The notes: generated from the letters alone by a model not told the origin. Numbered from the stretch's first letter, positions 24,936-32,627 are shown. The stretch is 64,000 nucleotides of DNA from Actinoplanes sp. KI2 (GCF_025630775.1 NZ_JAOSZE010000027.1:93963-157962); one strand, 5' to 3'. A program made the numbers and translations.

Positions 24936-25858
24936 ATGTCCTGCTCTGGCATGTGCACGGCTCCTGGACGACCGCGTTCGTCCAGGGCAAGCACCGCTAC
25001 CTGATCCCGGTCAACGCGGCCCGCGACGAGTGGGGCCGCGGCCGGGCACGCACCTATGACTGGCCGCCCACAGTGGAGGAGCTGCCGCCCGCCGCGATCC
25101 GGGACGCCGACGTGGCGATCGTGCAGCGGGTGGAGGAGCTCGCGCTGGTGCCGCCGGGTATCCCGATCATCTACGTGGAGCACAACACCCCGCGCGGTGA
25201 CGTGCCATGCACCCGGCACCCGCTGGCCGACCGGGACGACGTGCTGATCGTCCACGTGACCCACTTCAACCAGCTGTTCTGGGACTGCGGGGACACCCGG
25301 ACCACGGTCGTCGAGCACGGCATCGTCGAGCCGAAGGCCCGCTGGACCGGCGAGCTGCGGCGGCTCGCCGTGGTCACCAACGAGCCGGTCCGGCGCGGCC
25401 GGGTCACCGGCACCGACCTGTACGAGCGGTTCACCCCGGTGGCGCCGCTCGACGTGTTCGGCATGGGCGTGGCCGGGCTGGCCGGCGACCGGATCGCCAC
25501 CTTCGAGGACCCGCCGCAGCGGGCGATGCACGCCGAGGTGGCGCGGCGCGGCGCGTACCTGCACCTGACCCGCTGGACCTCGCTCGGGCTGAGCCTGATC
25601 GAGGCGATGCAGATGGGCATGCCGGTGATCGGCCTGGCCACCACCGAGGCGGTCGAGGCGGTCCCGCTGGATGCCGGCCTGCTCTCCACCGACGTGAGCC
25701 TGCTCGCCGAGGCCACGCGCTGGCTGCTCGACGAGCCGGACGCGGCGCGGCGCCTCGGCGACCGGGGGCGGCAGGTGGCCCTGACCCGATATGGCCTGGA
25801 CCGGTTCCTCGCGGACTGGGACCGGCTGCTGGAGGAGGAGACATGCGGATCGCGATGA
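24932..25858 (+). CDS. GT-B glycosyltransferase (family 1/4-like)
   Basis: A 308-residue protein starting MNVLLWHVHGSWTTAFVQGK. The C-terminal nucleotide-sugar domain includes YLHLTRWTSLGLSLIEAMQM followed by GMPVIGLATTEAVEA, equivalent to the E-x7-E region of GT4 enzymes, and a helical end (ARRLGDRGRQVALTRYGLDR). The N-terminal domain is short. IIYVEHNTPRGDVPCTRHPL is a characteristic stretch in relatives from this kind of cluster. The acceptor is unknown. It overlaps its upstream neighbour by ATGA and the next gene by 16 bases. Confidence 0.8.
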   Translation: MNVLLWHVHGSWTTAFVQGKHRYLIPVNAARDEWGRGRARTYDWPPTVEELPPAAIRDADVAIVQRVEELALVPPGIPIIYVEHNTPRGDVPCTRHPLADRDDVLIVHVTHFNQLFWDCGDTRTTVVEHGIVEPKARWTGELRRLAVVTNEPVRRGRVTGTDLYERFTPVAPLDVFGMGVAGLAGDRIATFEDPPQRAMHAEVARRGAYLHLTRWTSLGLSLIEAMQMGMPVIGLATTEAVEAVPLDAGLLSTDVSLLAEATRWLLDEPDAARRLGDRGRQVALTRYGLDRFLADWDRLLEEETCGSR

Positions 25859-27051
25859 TCTCGGAGCACGCCAGCCCGCTCGCCACCCTCGGGGGCGTCG
25901 ACGCGGGCGGTCAGAACATCCACGTGGCGCAGTTGTCGGCCGCGCTCGCCGCGGACGGGCACGACGTGCGCGTCTACACCCGCCGAGATAGCACCGACCT
26001 GCCGGAGGTGGTGCCGCTGGGGGACGGCGTCGAGGTCGTGCACGTGCCGGCCGGGCCGCCTGCGGCGCTGCCGAAGGACGAGCTGCTGCCGCACATGGGC
26101 GCGTTCGGCCGCCGGCTGGCGGCGGACTGGCGGCGGACCTGGAAGCCGGACGTCGCGCACGCGCACTTCTGGATGAGCGGGCTGGCCACGGTCACCGCCT
26201 CCGGCGAGCTCGGCGTGCCGGTGCTGCAGACCTTCCATGCGCTCGGTTCGGTGAAGCGCCGCCACCAGGGTGCCGCGGACACCAGCCCGCCACAGCGGAT
26301 CGCGTACGAACGGGCGCTCGGCCGGGCCGTCGACCGGGTCGTGGTGCAGTGCCACGACGAGATCGGCGAGCTGCTCCGGATGGGGGTGCCGCGATCCCGG
26401 ATGGCGCTGGTCCCGTCCGGGGTCAACACCGCCGCCTTCCGCCCGGACGGGCCGGCCGTGCCGCGCCGGGCCGGCTATCACCGGATCTTGACGGTGGCCC
26501 GGCTGGTCGAGCGCAAGGGCGTCGAGGACCTGATCCGGGCGCTGCCGAGGGTGCCGGCGGCCGAGCTGGTCGTCGTGGGCGGCCCGCCGGGCGGCGAGCT
26601 CGCCGCCGACCCGTACGCGCGCCGGCTGAGCGCCCTCGCGAGCGACTGCGCCGTCGGGGATCGGGTCCGGCTGGTCGGCGCCGTGCCCGCGCACGAGATG
26701 CCGGCCTGGTACCGCTCGGCCGACCTGCTGGCCGCGACCCCGTGGTACGAGCCGTTCGGGCTGACTGTGCTGGAGGCGATGGCCTGCGGTGTGCCGGTGG
26801 TCGCCTCGGCGGTCGGCGGTCTGGTCGACACCGTGGTCGACGGGGTGACCGGTGAGCTGGTCGCGGCCCGGGACCCGGCTGGGCTGGCCCGCACGCTGCA
26901 CCGGCTGCTGCATGACGAGACCCGGCGCCTGTCGTACGGCGCCGCGGCGCAGGACCGGGCCGCCGAGGCCTACTCCTGGCCGCGGATCGCCCGCCGGCTG
27001 ACCGCCGTGTACGAGACGGTCGCCGGCACCCCGGCGGAGGCGGCCGCCTGA
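25843..27051 (+). CDS. Family 4 glycosyltransferase
   Basis: A 402-residue GT-B enzyme. The N-terminal domain has MRIAMISEHASPLATLGGVD with the glycine-rich loop GGVDAGGQNIHVAQLSAALA, and DVAHAHFWMSGLATV. The C-terminal domain has RILTVARLVERKGVEDLIRA and the donor-binding ATPWYEPFGLTVLEAMACGV with the E-x7-E pair. The GG-x-x-x-GGQ N-terminus resembles MshA and sucrose-phosphate synthase-like GT4s, which use NDP-sugars. The start has GGAGGAGGAG upstream. The stop shares one base with the next start (TGATG), so it is tightly coupled. Confidence 0.88.
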   Translation: MRIAMISEHASPLATLGGVDAGGQNIHVAQLSAALAADGHDVRVYTRRDSTDLPEVVPLGDGVEVVHVPAGPPAALPKDELLPHMGAFGRRLAADWRRTWKPDVAHAHFWMSGLATVTASGELGVPVLQTFHALGSVKRRHQGAADTSPPQRIAYERALGRAVDRVVVQCHDEIGELLRMGVPRSRMALVPSGVNTAAFRPDGPAVPRRAGYHRILTVARLVERKGVEDLIRALPRVPAAELVVVGGPPGGELAADPYARRLSALASDCAVGDRVRLVGAVPAHEMPAWYRSADLLAATPWYEPFGLTVLEAMACGVPVVASAVGGLVDTVVDGVTGELVAARDPAGLARTLHRLLHDETRRLSYGAAAQDRAAEAYSWPRIARRLTAVYETVAGTPAEAAA

Positions 27052-28955
27052 TGGACCCGCTCGAGGAGCACCTGACCGCGCTCGCCGCGGCCGCCGACCC
27101 GTTCCGCACCGTCGGCGCCCGGCTCGCCGACTGGGGTGCCGAGCTCGCGAGACACCTCGGCGGCGGTGGCCGCCTGCTGATCGCCGGTAACGGGGGCAGC
27201 GCCGCCGAGGCCCAGCACCTGGCCGCCGAGCTGGTCGGCAAGCTGCGCGAGGACCGCCGGCCGCTGTCCGCGATCGCGCTCACCCCGGACTCCTCGGCGG
27301 TGACCGCGATCAGCAACGACTATGGCTACGAGCAGGTCTTCGCCCGGCAGGTGAGCGCGCACGGCCGCCCCGGCGACGTGCTGCTGGTGCTGTCCACCAG
27401 CGGGCGCAGCCCCAACCTGCTCGCCGCCGTGCGCGCCGCCCGCGACGGCGGCCTGCGCACCTGGGCGATGACCGGCGCGGGCCCGAGCCCGGTCGGCGAC
27501 GCGTGCGACGAGGTCCTGCGCTGCCCCTCGCCGAACAGCCAGGTGGTGCAGGAACTGCACCTGCTCGCGGTGCACGTGATGTGCGAACACGTCGATCTCA
27601 CGCTGCGGAGGATGACGATGAGAAGGCTGGTCATTGTCGGTGACACGCTGCTCGACCGGGACGTCGACGGCGACGTGAGCCGGATCGCGCCGGACGCGCC
27701 GGCGCCGGTGCTCGACGAGCGGACCGTCCACGAGAGACCGGGCGGCGCGGGGTTGGCGGCGCTGCTGGCCGCCGGCGACGGGCACCGGGTCGCGCTGATC
27801 ACCGCGCTGTCCTCGGACGCCGCCGGGGCCCGGCTGAGTGAGCTACTCACCGCGGCCGGCGTGGAGCTGTACCCGCTGCCGCTGCCCGGCGCGACCCCGG
27901 AGAAGGTACGGCTGCGCGCGAACGGTCAGGTGCTGCTGCGCCTCGACCGCGGCGGCGACCCCGAGCCGCCGGGCGAGGCGCCGCCGGCCGCCCTGGACGT
28001 GCTGCGCGACGTCGACGCGATCCTGGTCAGCGACTACGGCCGGGGCGTCGCTCGGCACCCGGCGCTGCGCGCAGCGCTCGAGCGGGCCACCGCGCCGGTG
28101 GTCTGGGACCCGCACCCGAGGGGCCCGGCCCCGGTCGCCGACTGCCGCCTGGTCACGCCGAACCTCGCCGAGGTGTGCGCCTTCGCCGGCGACGCGGGGG
28201 ACGGCTCCACCCTGACCACGGCGCAGCGCGCCGGGCACGTGCTGCGGCAGCGCTGGCGGACCGCCGCGGTCGCGGTGACCTGCGGCCCGGGCGGTGCGGT
28301 GCTGTGCCACTCCGGACCTACTCCACTGGTGGTGCCCGCGCCGTACGTGGCCGAGGGGGACACGTGCGGCGCGGGCGACCGGTTCGCGGTCACCGCGGCA
28401 CTGGCGCTGGCCGAGGGGGCGCTGCTGTCCGAGGCCGTGCAGCGGGCGGTCTCGGCGGCCACCGCCCATATCGGCCACGACAGCAAGGACAAGAACGACC
28501 ACCGGGCGACCATCGACGAGGTGCGGGCGCGCAACGGCGTCGTGGTGGCCACCGGCGGCTGCTTCGATCTGCTGCACACCGGCCACCTGGCCACCCTGCG
28601 CGCCGCCCGGCAGCTCGGCGACTGCCTGGTCGTCTGCCTCAACAGCGACACCTCGGTCCGCGACCTCAAGGGCCCGGACCGCCCGCTGAACAACCAGCAC
28701 GACCGGGCCCGGCTGCTGTCCGCGCTGGACTGCGTGGACGCGGTGGTGGTCTTCGACGAGCCGACCCCCGAGGCGGTGCTGTCCTGGCTGCGCCCGGACA
28801 TCTGGGTCAAGGGCGGCGACTACGCCGACGGCGGCCCGGAGCTGCCCGAGTCGGCGCTGGTCGAGCGCTGGGGCGGGCAGACGGTCATCGTGCCGTACCT
28901 GGACGGACGATCCACCACCCGAACCATCGCCGCGGCCCGCGGCGGCAGGAGGTAA
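27051..28955 (+). CDS. Trifunctional GmhA-HldE fusion: sedoheptulose-7-phosphate isomerase, heptose-7-phosphate kinase, heptose-1-phosphate adenylyltransferase
   Basis: A 634-residue three-domain protein. Residues 1-188 are a GmhA-type SIS domain (GNGGSAAEAQHLAAELVGKL, STSGRSPN, and the C-terminal QELHLLAVHVM active-site helix). Residues 190-480 are a PfkB/RfaE-N kinase (VGDTLLDRDVDGDVSRIAPD, RPGGAG, and CGAGDRF with the catalytic Asp). About 494-634 is a nucleotidyltransferase (GGCFDLLHTGHLATLRAARQ with the HxGH motif, NSDTSVRDLKGPDRPLN, WVKGGDY). Together these convert sedoheptulose 7-phosphate to ADP-heptose, apart from the phosphatase step, which the HAD domain two genes upstream could supply. 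Gram-negatives encode GmhA and HldE separately. An internal GGAGG and ATG at 27607-27620 could start HldE alone. Confidence 0.92.
   Translation: MDPLEEHLTALAAAADPFRTVGARLADWGAELARHLGGGGRLLIAGNGGSAAEAQHLAAELVGKLREDRRPLSAIALTPDSSAVTAISNDYGYEQVFARQVSAHGRPGDVLLVLSTSGRSPNLLAAVRAARDGGLRTWAMTGAGPSPVGDACDEVLRCPSPNSQVVQELHLLAVHVMCEHVDLTLRRMTMRRLVIVGDTLLDRDVDGDVSRIAPDAPAPVLDERTVHERPGGAGLAALLAAGDGHRVALITALSSDAAGARLSELLTAAGVELYPLPLPGATPEKVRLRANGQVLLRLDRGGDPEPPGEAPPAALDVLRDVDAILVSDYGRGVARHPALRAALERATAPVVWDPHPRGPAPVADCRLVTPNLAEVCAFAGDAGDGSTLTTAQRAGHVLRQRWRTAAVAVTCGPGGAVLCHSGPTPLVVPAPYVAEGDTCGAGDRFAVTAALALAEGALLSEAVQRAVSAATAHIGHDSKDKNDHRATIDEVRARNGVVVATGGCFDLLHTGHLATLRAARQLGDCLVVCLNSDTSVRDLKGPDRPLNNQHDRARLLSALDCVDAVVVFDEPTPEAVLSWLRPDIWVKGGDYADGGPELPESALVERWGGQTVIVPYLDGRSTTRTIAAARGGRR
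27607..27620 (+). promoter_or_regulatory. Internal ribosome binding site-like sequence at the GmhA/HldE junction
   Basis: GGAGG at 27607-27611 lies six bases before an in-frame ATG at 27618, exactly where the kinase domain begins (MRRLVIVGDTLLD). It looks like the former start signal of a separate hldE gene, kept after loss of the gmhA stop. It may still give a shorter HldE-only product. Confidence 0.5.
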
Positions 28956-28960
28956 CCCCG

Positions 28961-29641
28961 ATGGACGCAGTACTGATCACCGGCGGCGCGAGCGGCCTGG
29001 GCGCCGCGGTGGCCGATGCGGTCGCCAAGGACGGCGGCCGGCCGCTGGTCATCGACCGGCAGCGGCCCGCCGACGGCCTCGAATGGGTCGAGTGCGACCT
29101 GGCCGACACCCGCGCCGCCGAGGAGGCGACCCGCCGGGCGATCGAGCTGGCCGGCGGGTCGATCGACGGCGTGGTCACCGCGGCCGGCTTCGACGTGCCG
29201 GGCGCGCTGGCCGACGTCCCCGCGCAGGTGTGGGAGCGGATCGTCACCGTCGACCTGCTGGCCACCGCGGCGGTGATCCGGGCCGCGCTGCCGGCGCTGA
29301 AACGGTCGCACGGCGGCATCGTCACGGTCGCCTCCACGCTGGGCGTCAAGGCGGTCGGCGACGCCACCGCGTACTGCGCCGCCAAGTTCGGCGTGGTCGG
29401 CTTCACCCGGTCGCTCGCCGCCGAACTGGCCGGCCAGGTCAACGTCACGCTGCTGATCCCGGGCGGGATGTGGACCCGGTTCTTCGACGACCGCGAGGAG
29501 CGGTACAAGCCCGGCCCGGACGCCTCGCTCAACGACCCCGCGCACACCGCCGCCGCGGTCGTCTTCGCGCTCACCCGGCCGCCCGGCTGCTCGGTGCGTG
29601 AACTGGTCGTCGCCGCCGAGAAGGAGGCCTCGTACCCGTGA
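28961..29641 (+). CDS. Short-chain dehydrogenase/reductase
   Basis: A 226-residue classical SDR: cofactor motif TGGASGLGAAVADAV, the acidic residue after the second strand (LVIDRQRPA) favouring NAD(H), VTAAGFDVPG, catalytic Ser in VTVASTLGVKA and Tyr/Lys in AYCAAKFGVVG, then PGGMWTRFF. It sits in the position where an ADP-heptose 6-epimerase (HldD) might be expected, but it is a classical short SDR and not an extended HldD-type enzyme. It may oxidise or reduce a sugar intermediate. An AGGAGG site precedes the ATG, and the stop overlaps the next start by GTGA. Confidence 0.86.
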   Translation: MDAVLITGGASGLGAAVADAVAKDGGRPLVIDRQRPADGLEWVECDLADTRAAEEATRRAIELAGGSIDGVVTAAGFDVPGALADVPAQVWERIVTVDLLATAAVIRAALPALKRSHGGIVTVASTLGVKAVGDATAYCAAKFGVVGFTRSLAAELAGQVNVTLLIPGGMWTRFFDDREERYKPGPDASLNDPAHTAAAVVFALTRPPGCSVRELVVAAEKEASYP

Positions 29642-30576
29642 TCCTGGTGCTCCGCGCGCTCGGCGTCGGCGACCTGGTCACCGCCGTGCCCGCGCTGCGC
29701 GGCCTGTCCGCCGCCTACTATCGCGAGCCGCTGGCTCTCGCGGCGCCGCGGTGGCTCACCCCACTGGTCGACCTGATCGGCGGGGTCAGCCAGGTGCTGC
29801 CCACCGACGGGCTCACTCTGCACCGCTGGGACGTCGCGCCGCCCCGGCTCGCGGTCAACCTGCACGGCCGTGGCCCCGAGTCGCATCGCCTGCTGCACGC
29901 CGCCGCCCCGGACAGGCTGTGGGCGTTCGCCAACCCGGACGGCGACCACCTCGACGGTCCCGGCTGGATCGACGAGGAGCACGAGGTGCACCGCTGGTGC
30001 CGGCTGCTGCGGCACTACGGCGTCGCGACCGACGAGACCGATCTGGCCCTCGCGGTGCCGCGGCTGCCGGTGCCGCGCGGCGTGACGGTCATCCATCCGG
30101 GCGCGAAGTCACCGGCGCGCCGCTGGCCGCCCGACCGCTTCGCGGCCGTCGCCCGGCATCTCACCCGGGCGGGACACCGGGTCGTGATCACCGGTTCCGC
30201 CGGCGAGCAGGATCTGCGGGTACGGGTGGCCGAGCGCGCCGGGCTGCCCACCGCCCAGCTGCCGGTGACCGGCCTGGCCGAGCTCGCCGCGCTGGTCGCA
30301 CACGCTCGTCTCGTGCTCAGCGGCGACACCGGGATCTCGCACCTGGCCACCGCCTACGGCACGCCGTCGGTCACGCTGTTCGGCCCGATGTCGCCGCGGC
30401 GCTGGGGGCCGCCGCCCGGCTCGTACCACCGCGCGATTTGGCACGGCACCCGGAGCGAGCCGGGCGATCAGAGCGGCCCCGGCGTGCATCCCGCTCTGCT
30501 CGCCGTCGGCGAGCGCGAGGTGCTCGACGCCGTGACGGACGTCCTCGGCACGCTCAGCGGGTCGCGCGCTGGGTGA
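29638..30576 (+). CDS. GT9 heptosyltransferase
   Basis: A 312-residue GT9 protein. The N-terminus MILVLRALGVGDLVTAVPAL is the family signature (R-x-x-x-x-GD). VNLHGRGPESHRLL, VTVIHPGAKSPARRWPPDRF and the donor site LVLSGDTGISHLATAYGTPS with LFGPMSPRRWGPP are all present, as in ADP-heptose:LPS heptosyltransferases. It is the second GT9 of the operon, implying that at least two heptoses are added. GTG start overlapping the SDR stop. Its 3' end overlaps the convergent hemerythrin gene by 23 bases. Confidence 0.89.
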   Translation: MILVLRALGVGDLVTAVPALRGLSAAYYREPLALAAPRWLTPLVDLIGGVSQVLPTDGLTLHRWDVAPPRLAVNLHGRGPESHRLLHAAAPDRLWAFANPDGDHLDGPGWIDEEHEVHRWCRLLRHYGVATDETDLALAVPRLPVPRGVTVIHPGAKSPARRWPPDRFAAVARHLTRAGHRVVITGSAGEQDLRVRVAERAGLPTAQLPVTGLAELAALVAHARLVLSGDTGISHLATAYGTPSVTLFGPMSPRRWGPPPGSYHRAIWHGTRSEPGDQSGPGVHPALLAVGEREVLDAVTDVLGTLSGSRAG

Positions 30577-31120
30577 TCAGATCCCGGAGTCGGTCCACCA
30601 GGCCGACACCGGGGCCGGCGATCTTGTGGAACAGCTCGCTGTGCGGCGCGCTCGGGTGCGGCCGGGTCGGAGCCAGCTTCTTGGCCCGCTCGACCTTGGC
30701 CGCCATCGTCACCAGCTCGTCGCGCGGAATGCGCTGACGCAGCTCGGGGAACTGCTCGGACTCCTCGTCCTGGATGTGGTCGGCGAGCATGGTCTCCAGC
30801 CGGCGCAGCGTCTGGTCGAACCGCGGGTCGTTCACCTCGAGCCCTTCGAGGTCCTTCATGGCCTCCTCGAGCTCCTGGTGCTCCTCGGTGTCGTGCGCGA
30901 CGGCCTTGTCGCCGTCCGGCAGGTGCTCGCGCATCGCGGGGTAGACGTACATCTCCTCGGCGACGGCGTGCCGGACGAGCTCGCTGATCGCGGTGTCGGC
31001 CAGGTCGCGGCGCATCATCGGGTCGCGGATGGTCCAGATCTCGCCGATCAGCGCGGTGACGTCACGGTGGTCGGCGGTCAGCACGTCGACCACGTCGGGG
31101 GTGTTGGCGTTCTCGGCCAT
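30554..31120 (-). CDS. Hemerythrin/HHE-domain protein
   Basis: A 188-residue helical protein with the HHE cation-binding pattern: DVLTADHRDVTALIGEI, ELVRHAVAEEMYVYPAMREH, DTEEHQELEEAMKDLE and MLADHIQDEESEQFPELRQR. These His/Glu sets would bind a di-iron centre. Related proteins respond to O2, NO or oxidative stress. ATG at 31120 follows GGGGGGAAAC. It lies 13 bases downstream of a CBS-domain gene on the same strand and is probably its operon partner. Confidence 0.87.
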   Translation of the reverse strand: MAENANTPDVVDVLTADHRDVTALIGEIWTIRDPMMRRDLADTAISELVRHAVAEEMYVYPAMREHLPDGDKAVAHDTEEHQELEEAMKDLEGLEVNDPRFDQTLRRLETMLADHIQDEESEQFPELRQRIPRDELVTMAAKVERAKKLAPTRPHPSAPHSELFHKIAGPGVGLVDRLRDLITQRATR

Positions 31121-31133
31121 GTTTCCCCCCACC

Positions 31134-31547
31134 TCAGGAGCTGATCGCGTCGATCAGGTCGCCCACCGGCCGGTCGGGCAGCGCCCGCGCGACGTCGGCG
31201 ACCGCGACGATCCCGATGAGCTGATGCCCGTCGATGACCGGCAGCCGGCGCACCTTGTGCCCGGCCATGGTGCGCAGCACCTCGGTGGTGTCGTCGTCGG
31301 CGCCGATGGTGACCGGTTTGCCCTGGGCCAGCTCGCCGGCCTTGACGTTCTTGGGGTCGCGGCCCTTCGCGATCACCCGGATCACGATGTCGCGGTCGGT
31401 GACCATGCCCTTGAGCCGGTCGTCGTCGCCGCAGATCGGCAAGGACCCGACGCCCAGGTCCGCCATCTTCTGCGCGGCCACGGCCACGGTCTCGTTCTCG
31501 CCGACACAGGTGACGTCGGAAGTCATGATCTCTCGTGCGGTGCTCAT
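31134..31547 (-). CDS. Two-CBS-domain protein
   Basis: A 137-residue protein consisting of two CBS motifs: AREIMTSDVTCVGENETVAV to DRLKGMVTDRDIVIRVIAKG, and KPVTIGADDDTTEVLRTMAG to HQLIGIVAVADVARALPDRP. Such stand-alone pairs bind adenosine nucleotides and act as energy or stress sensors; in mycobacteria comparable proteins belong to the hypoxia (DosR) set. Pairing with a hemerythrin gene fits a redox or hypoxia response. AGGCCC before the ATG is a weak ribosome binding site. Confidence 0.88.
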   Translation of the reverse strand: MSTAREIMTSDVTCVGENETVAVAAQKMADLGVGSLPICGDDDRLKGMVTDRDIVIRVIAKGRDPKNVKAGELAQGKPVTIGADDDTTEVLRTMAGHKVRRLPVIDGHQLIGIVAVADVARALPDRPVGDLIDAISS

Positions 31548-31607
31548 GCTGGGCCTCCGTCCGGTTCTGGTTATCGATTGCGTACCCCGGTTCACGGGAT
31601 GCAACCG

Positions 31608-32210
31608 TCAGCCGGCGGATCGGCTCATGGTGCGTACGGCAGCGAGGACTCGTTCCGGGTCGGTGGTCGTGGACCAGTCGGCATGGATGTCGGCGAAGCG
31701 GATGACGCCGGCGCGGTCGGCGGCGACCACCGTGGCGAACGGGAGCACGGAGCGTCCGGTGCCGAGGATGACGTCGGCGCCGGTGCTGGTGAAGCCGATG
31801 TTGAAGGCATCGATCAGCGCGTGCCGGCCGTCGGACGCGACGAAGAAGCCGAGATCGTTTCGCCGTTTGACGGCTTGCAGGCGGTCCGGTGCCTGGGGGC
31901 TCACGGCCACCAGGTGGGTGTCCAGCGCGGTCAGCGTGGGCTCGAGGGCGTCGCGGTATCTCCGCAGGGCCGCCTCGCACTCCGGCGACGCCGCGTGCCG
32001 GAAGAAGACGAGGACGACGGGGCCGGTGTCGCGTAGCCGGTTCAGGTGAATCGGTCCCAGATCCACCTCGACCAGCGGCATGTCGGGCAGGCGGTGACCG
32101 GCGGCGACCATCCGGTTCCAGATCGCGCCGCCGTCGAACTGCAGCCGGAATGCCTGGTCGTCGACTCCGTGCCGGATCGGGTGTCCCGGGCTGCGCACCG
32201 ACGTTCTCAT
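31608..32210 (-). CDS. Peroxiredoxin-like (AhpC/TSA) family protein
   Basis: A 200-residue thioredoxin-fold protein. PVVLVFFRHAASPECEAALR matches the AhpC/TSA-like subgroup in which the active-site helix follows FFRH; the Cys of SPEC takes the place of the peroxidatic Cys. DTHLVAVSPQAPDRLQAVKR and the C-terminal FATVVAADRAGVIRFADIHA are typical. It is the only cysteine visible, so a resolving Cys must come from another protein. ATG at 32210 has GGGAGA five bases upstream. It is divergent from the sulfonate operon and shares the 32.2-32.3 kb control region. Confidence 0.8.
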   Translation of the reverse strand: MRTSVRSPGHPIRHGVDDQAFRLQFDGGAIWNRMVAAGHRLPDMPLVEVDLGPIHLNRLRDTGPVVLVFFRHAASPECEAALRRYRDALEPTLTALDTHLVAVSPQAPDRLQAVKRRNDLGFFVASDGRHALIDAFNIGFTSTGADVILGTGRSVLPFATVVAADRAGVIRFADIHADWSTTTDPERVLAAVRTMSRSAG

Positions 32211-32253
32211 CGAGCTCTCCCTATCGCTGGGGTGTGCGGGGGAGGTCATAATA

Positions 32254-32271
32254 CCTACTCGAAAAGTAGGA
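32254..32271. promoter_or_regulatory. Sulfur-island operator, site 1
   Basis: CCTACTCGAAAAGTAGGA: perfect 6-bp arms (CCTACT/AGTAGG) around a 5-bp spacer. It lies in the divergent region between the peroxiredoxin-like gene and the first SsuABC operon. The same pattern recurs at 32283, 40990, 47151, 49157 and 52558. Confidence 0.65.
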
Positions 32272-32282
32272 TTTGTCAAATA

Positions 32283-32300
32283 CCTAGTTCGCCCATAGGA
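32283..32300. promoter_or_regulatory. Sulfur-island operator, site 2
   Basis: CCTAGTTCGCCCATAGGA: CCTA and TAGG arms at the same 10-bp spacing as site 1, with its start 29 bp further downstream. TAATAT just after it (32302-32307) could be the -10 element of the leader/SsuABC promoter. Confidence 0.62.
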
Positions 32301-32306
32301 ATAATA

Positions 32307-32322
32307 TGTGACTCCGGTCACA
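32307..32322. promoter_or_regulatory. CRP/GlxR-type binding site
   Basis: TGTGACTCCGGTCACA is an exact match to TGTGA-N6-TCACA, the consensus of CRP-family regulators (including actinobacterial GlxR/Crp). It lies directly after operator site 2 and 43 bases upstream of the leader peptide. It suggests that cAMP-dependent or related control is added to the sulfur signal. Confidence 0.55.
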
Positions 32323-32364
32323 AAGTAGCTGACGCGCCCGGATGGCGGCGTCTACGTTGCTCTC

Positions 32365-32436
32365 ATGAACCGGAGCACGCCTCTCACCAAGCGTCGCTTC
32401 GTCGACTTCCTCCGGGTGTCCAGCAGCACCTGTTGA
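32365..32436 (+). CDS. Leader peptide of the first sulfonate operon
   Basis: A 23-codon frame, MNRSTPLTKRRFVDFLRVSS followed by Ser-Thr-Cys and TGA, with the only Cys as last sense codon. RRFVDFLRVSSSTC aligns with RIYLDLGRVASAVC of the leader at 41031. Short frames with this D-x-x-R-V-x-S-x-x-C ending are recurrent upstream of actinobacterial sulfur-uptake genes. A ribosome pausing at the Cys codon when cysteine is scarce could control folding of the 190-base untranslated region that follows. Confidence 0.75.
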   Translation: MNRSTPLTKRRFVDFLRVSSSTC

Positions 32437-32529
32437 GGTTCGACGGCGAAGCGCGCGCGCCCCGCCATCTCCCCTGAGCCGACCCGAACCGAGCGACGAC
32501 GCCGGCGGACCGGCCCCGTCTCCGCCACC

Positions 32530-32576
32530 TTCCGTGCACCACTTTCGCCGCCTTCCGTGCGCCACGCCGCACGGAA
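32530..32576 (+). promoter_or_regulatory. Candidate attenuator: two competing copies of a hairpin arm
   Basis: TTCCGTGC occurs at 32530-32537 and again at 32553-32560. Both can pair with GCACGGAA at 32569-32576. The nearer copy gives an 8-bp perfect stem with an 8-base loop; the farther copy gives the same stem with a larger loop. Such mutually exclusive pairings are typical of attenuators. It lies between the leader peptide and the substrate-binding protein gene. No U-tract follows, so control at translation or by Rho would be more likely than an intrinsic terminator. Confidence 0.45.
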
Positions 32577-32627
32577 CGGGCATCGCCGCATACCCGAAAT
32601 TTCGACGTAAAGACGCAGGAGATCTCC

